Assembly (NCBI RefSeq): GCF_003612125.1
Contig: NZ_RAWI01000001.1
Location: 1 to 64,000, forward strand
Source of the DNA: Corallococcus praedator
Lineage (GTDB): Bacteria > Myxococcota > Myxococcia > Myxococcales > Myxococcaceae
Direction: 5' to 3'
Length of the DNA stretch: 64,000 nucleotides
Part shown: positions 60,327 through 64,000 of the stretch, in pieces
Layout: every line of letters starts with the position of its first letter
Numbering within the stretch: position 1 is the stretch's first letter
Program-made: the position numbers and the translations under genes
Notes under the pieces: model-generated
Databases searched by the model: none
What the model was told of the DNA's origin: nothing
What the model saw: only the letters and a program-made list of their open reading frames with translations

Positions 60327-62195
60327 ATGATGAAGCTTCGCACGCTGCTGCTGTTGTTGCCCTGTCTCCTGTGGGGTCCGCTCGCGCTCGCCCAGGCGCC
60401 GAACGTCACCACCTATTACGAGCCCATGGAGGGGGGCGCCATCCGCTACCACACCATGGCGTCCCCGTCCTCGACCGGGCCGGGTCCCAGCCACCAACTG
60501 TCGCTCGCGCTGGCATTGCGCAACAACCAGGCGACGTCCGTGACGTTGACCCAGGTGCTGATTGATTTCCCTGGCACGACGCTGTTGTCGGCCATGTCCA
60601 CCAGCGTCGCCGTGCCCGCGAACGCGATCCGCAACTGGTCGTTCAGCACCGCCCAGAACATCATCCTGCCCAACCCCGCGCCGGCCACCATCCGCGTCTG
60701 GCTCTACTTCACGGGCTACCCGACCCCGGTGATCGAGACGTTCTCGCTCGCCGCCTACCAGGCGCCCACTCCGTCGGGCAGCAACCGCTTCTGGGGCCGG
60801 GTGGGCGACCTGCGCCCCCACGAGTACTGGCAGGGCATGGGCGCGGTGCACGGCGCGAGCGTCCAGGGCTGCCAGCTCTTCGCCCATGACGTGGGCGTCT
60901 ATGGTTGGACGGGCTCCGGCTGGTCCGACCTGCTTCCGGGCACCGACGGTTCGCAGAACGAGCACTACCGGCAGTGGGGCAAGCCCATTTTCGCCGTCTC
61001 CGCGGGCACGGTGTCGGCCTTCGTCAACACCGACCCGACCAACTTCCCGGTGGGTTCGGTCAACCCGGCATCGCACGGAGGCGGCAACAGCTTCCTCGTC
61101 GACAACGGCACGTATGAAGTCGGGTATGCCCACATGCAGGCCGGCACGCTCAACCCTGCTCTGTTGTCCATTGGCGCGCAGGTCAACGTGGGCGACTACC
61201 TGGGCCTGCTGGGCAACTCGGGCAGCTCCTCGAAGCCGCACCTCCACATCGGAGCGATCGCCTCGGACGCGTCGGCGACGCTGTGGTCCCCCCAGTGCGG
61301 AGGCCCGCTGCGCCCGTTGCCGCTCGACGGTGCCTTCGCCATTGACCAGGCGGTGTTGACGGGCTGGTACGGGATGGAGCAGCTCGCGCCCTGGTCCGTG
61401 ATGAACGGCGTGGGCATTCCCAGCGGAGCGGCACCCAATCACGTCAACTCGCTCCTCTGGCCCTCCGCAAGCCTGCCGGTCGTGCTGAACCACGCCGTGC
61501 TCAACGACTTCGCGCTGGCCCCCAACGGCCAGCTGTGGGCCGTGGGCAACACGAACGCGGTCCGCACCACCCAGGACCGCTTGAACGGCACCTTCCACAC
61601 CGGCGTCTACCTGGATGTGAACCCGGGCGGCTCCGCGAAGGCCATCGCCGTCTCCGCCGCGGTTCCGTATGTGATTGGGATGAACGACTTCGTCTACCGG
61701 GGCACCAGCTCCGGGTGGGTCCAGACGGCGCAGACGGCCAAGCGCCTCACGGTGGATGAGTCCACCGGCAAGGCCTGGGTCATTGGCCTGGACGACAAGG
61801 TCTACTCCTTCAACCCCGCCACCCTCCTGTGGAGCGCCCACCTCCCGACCGCCTCGACGGGCAAGGACATCGCGGTCGCCCAGGGCATCCCCTACATCAT
61901 CGGTATGGATGACCGCGTCTGGAAGTACAACGGCTCCTCCTTCGTGCAGCTGCCCGCCACCACGACGCTCAAGCGGCTGGCGGTGGACGGCACCTCCGGC
62001 AAGCTGTGGGGCATCGGGGCCAATGACGGCGTCTGGTCCTCCACGGGCGGCAGCACCTGGGCCGAGCACCCCGGCGGCGCCCGCGCCTATGACATCACCG
62101 TGTTCCAGGGGCTTCCGCACGTGCGCGGCCTGGACGGCGGCGTCTGGAAGATCGCGGGCTTCGGCTTCTCCCGCATCAACGTCGTCCAGCCCTGA
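60327..62195 (+). CDS. Secreted M23-type metallopeptidase with C-terminal tectonin/propeller-like domain
   Basis: A 622-residue protein with a Sec signal (ALAQ). After a beta-rich N-terminal domain (about 25-170), an M23/LytM-like region carries CQLFAHDVGV (His187-Asp188), YEVGYAHMQAG and SKPHLHIG (His305 and His307), the order expected for a zinc endopeptidase of peptidoglycan or peptides. The last 240 residues are five to six repeats with motifs such as KAWVIGLDDKVYSFN and IPYIIGMDDRVWKYN, matching tectonin-type blades that bind lipopolysaccharide or sugars. The combination suits a wall-lytic enzyme that targets prey surfaces. Two adjacent ATGs (60327, 60330) are possible. Confidence 0.82.
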   Translation: MMKLRTLLLLLPCLLWGPLALAQAPNVTTYYEPMEGGAIRYHTMASPSSTGPGPSHQLSLALALRNNQATSVTLTQVLIDFPGTTLLSAMSTSVAVPANAIRNWSFSTAQNIILPNPAPATIRVWLYFTGYPTPVIETFSLAAYQAPTPSGSNRFWGRVGDLRPHEYWQGMGAVHGASVQGCQLFAHDVGVYGWTGSGWSDLLPGTDGSQNEHYRQWGKPIFAVSAGTVSAFVNTDPTNFPVGSVNPASHGGGNSFLVDNGTYEVGYAHMQAGTLNPALLSIGAQVNVGDYLGLLGNSGSSSKPHLHIGAIASDASATLWSPQCGGPLRPLPLDGAFAIDQAVLTGWYGMEQLAPWSVMNGVGIPSGAAPNHVNSLLWPSASLPVVLNHAVLNDFALAPNGQLWAVGNTNAVRTTQDRLNGTFHTGVYLDVNPGGSAKAIAVSAAVPYVIGMNDFVYRGTSSGWVQTAQTAKRLTVDESTGKAWVIGLDDKVYSFNPATLLWSAHLPTASTGKDIAVAQGIPYIIGMDDRVWKYNGSSFVQLPATTTLKRLAVDGTSGKLWGIGANDGVWSSTGGSTWAEHPGGARAYDITVFQGLPHVRGLDGGVWKIAGFGFSRINVVQP

Positions 62196-62243
62196 GCGTC
62201 GCTGGGGTCGTGCAAGGTCTCCGCACCTCGCACGACCCTCCCT

Positions 62244-62268
62244 GGCGGGGGCCACGCCGGCCCCCGCC
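62244..62268. terminator. Hairpin between convergent M23 and glycosidase-like genes
   Basis: GGCGGGGGCC (62244-62253) pairs with GGCCCCCGCC (62259-62268) over a 5-base loop. Perfect 10-bp GC stem between the two stop codons, usable from both sides. Confidence 0.75.
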
Positions 62269-62275
62269 CGGGGAC

Positions 62276-64000
62276 TCACCTCACGATGCGGTAGATGTGG
62301 TGCGTGTATTCCGCGGCGAACGTGTCCGTGAACGTGCTGCCGGAGTAGGGGAGGGTGCGGCCCTCGCCAACCACCTCGACGGTGCCGCTGGCGGGCAGTT
62401 CGAGCGGGAGCGTGAAGGTGTAGCTCCCGCTGGCGTACTGCCGCTTCTGCATCGCGAAGACATACGCCGCGCCGTCACGGAACTTGAGCATCGTGCTCAG
62501 CTTCGGGTTGAACTGCCATACGTAGGACTGGGTGTTGAGCACCCGGGCCAGCGACTGCACCCGCGCGTTGACGGCCTTCACGCGGTCCCGGGTGGCCTGA
62601 TACGCGGGCCGGGTGTCATTGAGCACGTCCGTGGAGGATGGGTTCGCCGTCGTGTCGGAGAAGACGTGGGAGAAGTACGCCACCACGCGCGCCTCGTGGA
62701 TGAGCGTGGACCAGACGGCGCCTTCCACCTGATTGGCATTGAGGGTGCTACCCGTGGCCTGCCCTCCCAGCTCGACGACGACGCCGAGCGCGGCGCGGGG
62801 GTTGCCATTGTTGCCCGCGCTGGAGGCGGTCCGCAGGTTCGTCATCAGGACCTCACCGTAGTTGGAGGCCCGCCGCACCTCGCTCGCGGGGATCCCGAAC
62901 CAGGTGACGGCCTCCGCCCCGATGTTGCCGTCCGTGTAGAAGTAGATGTCGCCGGTGACCATGCCCAGCCGCCAGTTCGCCCGGCTGTCAGGACCGGCCG
63001 CGCCGTTGAGGGCGATCTCCCGGTCGCGGTCCCCCCACCACATCAGGGCGCCCTTGCCGACGTTCGCGTAGATGAAGGCGGCCGGGTTGTTCAGCCGCTG
63101 GTATTCGGTGTTGTAGAGCGTGAAGCCGCAGCGGCGCGGATCATCCGGGATGCAGACGTCATAGCCGCCGTAGTTGCCCGTCCACGGATCCCAACCCGGT
63201 CCGCCCCACATGTCCGTCTCATCGGGGAACGTGGCGCCCACGGCCTCCCCGCCCGCGCCGGAGCCGGCGAGGTTCCAGATGCCGTGCTTGCGCATCCAGC
63301 CCGCGGACGAGGCATTGCCCGCGTAGGTCTCCAGGAACGCGTTGATGCCATGGGCCTTGTCCGTGATGATCCGCGACTCCGTGTCCGTGTACGCGCCCCA
63401 GTAGGCGATGGGGAAGAAGTCCTCCGTGAGCCACGGCGTGCCCGCCATGGCCGGGTAGGCGGCGTAGAACGGCGGCCCTCCCTCCCAGGGCACGCGGGGC
63501 AGGCTCAGCCCGCCGCCCGCCGGGGGCGGCTGCGTGGTGGCCGAGGCCGCGTTGGAGGCGGCGCCCACGTTGCCCGCCGCGTCGTGCGCCTTCACCGTGT
63601 ACGTGTAGAGCGTGGACGGCGCGAGCCCGGTGTCCAGGTAGCCGAGCGTGCCGCCGGAGAGCGACGCGACCTGCGTGCTCCCGCGAAAGACGCGGTAGCC
63701 CGTCACGCCCGCGTTGTCGGTGGCCGCGCTCCAGGTGAGCTGGATGGCGCCCGGTGAAGGCGCCGTGGCGACGAGGGCCCCCGGCGCGGTGGGAGCGCTC
63801 GTATCGGGGCTGTACGTGAAGAGCACGTCCACGAAGTAGTTGCTGTGGTTGTAGCTCTGCGTGGGGAAGCCGCCGCTGCCATAGACATACACGCCGTTCT
63901 GGCCATCCACGCCCGAGGCCAGCGCCGTCAGGGGGCCGTTCGCCGCGCCCTGTCCATTGAAGAAGCCGCCGGTGGAGGCATAGCGCCCCGCTGGCGCCAG
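62276..64000 (-). CDS. DUF4082 + fibronectin-III + glycosidase-like secreted protein (5' end beyond window)
   Basis: The frame stays open to the right window edge, so the gene is partial; 574 residues are visible. The part nearest the edge is DUF4082 (APAGRYASTGGFFNGQG, then GSGGFPTQSYNHSNYFVDVLF), a module typical of sugar-binding or adhesion proteins. A fibronectin type III domain follows (APGALVATAPSPGAIQLTW, VTGYRVFRGS), and then about 380 residues that look like a glycoside-hydrolase barrel (FFPIAYWGAYTDTESRII, WMRKHGIWNLAG and GALMWWGDRDREI). The C-terminal 80 residues form a beta sandwich. The signal peptide must lie beyond position 64000. Confidence 0.8.
   Translation of the reverse strand: MAPAGRYASTGGFFNGQGAANGPLTALASGVDGQNGVYVYGSGGFPTQSYNHSNYFVDVLFTYSPDTSAPTAPGALVATAPSPGAIQLTWSAATDNAGVTGYRVFRGSTQVASLSGGTLGYLDTGLAPSTLYTYTVKAHDAAGNVGAASNAASATTQPPPAGGGLSLPRVPWEGGPPFYAAYPAMAGTPWLTEDFFPIAYWGAYTDTESRIITDKAHGINAFLETYAGNASSAGWMRKHGIWNLAGSGAGGEAVGATFPDETDMWGGPGWDPWTGNYGGYDVCIPDDPRRCGFTLYNTEYQRLNNPAAFIYANVGKGALMWWGDRDREIALNGAAGPDSRANWRLGMVTGDIYFYTDGNIGAEAVTWFGIPASEVRRASNYGEVLMTNLRTASSAGNNGNPRAALGVVVELGGQATGSTLNANQVEGAVWSTLIHEARVVAYFSHVFSDTTANPSSTDVLNDTRPAYQATRDRVKAVNARVQSLARVLNTQSYVWQFNPKLSTMLKFRDGAAYVFAMQKRQYASGSYTFTLPLELPASGTVEVVGEGRTLPYSGSTFTDTFAAEYTHHIYRIVR

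Overview
The window is a 64 kb piece of a high-GC genome with very dense coding. The gene content points to a predatory myxobacterium of the Myxococcus/Corallococcus type (Myxococcota). Signs of this are many lipoproteins with Asp/Pro/Ala/Gly-rich or cysteine-rich linkers, a TonB_C/plug fusion receptor, carbohydrate-binding secreted proteins, an OmpA-type protein, chemoreceptors, beta-lactamase-fold hydrolases, and large signal-less multidomain proteins that look like predation or competition effectors. I saw no rRNA, tRNA, CRISPR array, insertion sequence or phage integrase. The right edge cuts a gene on the minus strand.

Layout. 0-9 kb: a serine hydrolase, a ferritin-like lipoprotein, an (alpha/alpha)-barrel-like lipoprotein, a YihY/BrkB membrane protein, a PLP decarboxylase, and a MarR/F420-type oxidoreductase pair with a clear palindromic operator. 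8.5-17.1 kb: a repeat-rich lipoprotein, then a same-strand run of signal-less proteins. Its centre is a 1275-residue protein with five annexin-like repeats and a C-terminal zeta-toxin kinase, followed by a small possible immunity gene. 17.1-34.8 kb: a sigma factor/GST pair, a P450, a HAD phosphatase, an M20 peptidase, a second serine hydrolase, a secreted clan-CD-like protein with a partner lipoprotein, two paralogous GNAT proteins around an acyltransferase, a VOC/Lrp divergent pair, OmpA, a glycosyltransferase, a tiny Cys-rich lipoprotein and a lipase. 34.9-43.4 kb: a second large effector-like protein (peptidoglycan-binding plus C39-like peptidase), a STAS-like protein, and a three-gene sensory cassette (two solute-binding proteins plus a chemoreceptor, no permease). 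43.8-64 kb: cell-wall and surface functions, namely a peptidoglycan glycosyltransferase, a GT39-like membrane enzyme, CBM96-like, BACON-like and Cys-rich lipoproteins, an SLT transglycosylase without signal peptide, a TonB receptor/lipoprotein operon, a BsuPI-like lipoprotein, an M23/propeller protein and a DUF4082/FN3/glycosidase-like protein.

The most novel element is the annexin-repeat/zeta-toxin protein. Repeats 1 and 5 keep the canonical GxGT loop and a Glu exactly 40 residues later, so calcium-dependent membrane binding coupled to a nucleotide-sugar-kinase toxin is a concrete hypothesis. The C39-like protein, the SLT protein and the 364-residue unknown protein share the lack of a Sec signal and a low-complexity N-terminus. 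Together they may be cargo of a contact-dependent secretion route, which is inference only. Protein names rest on motif recognition by eye; no database search was run.
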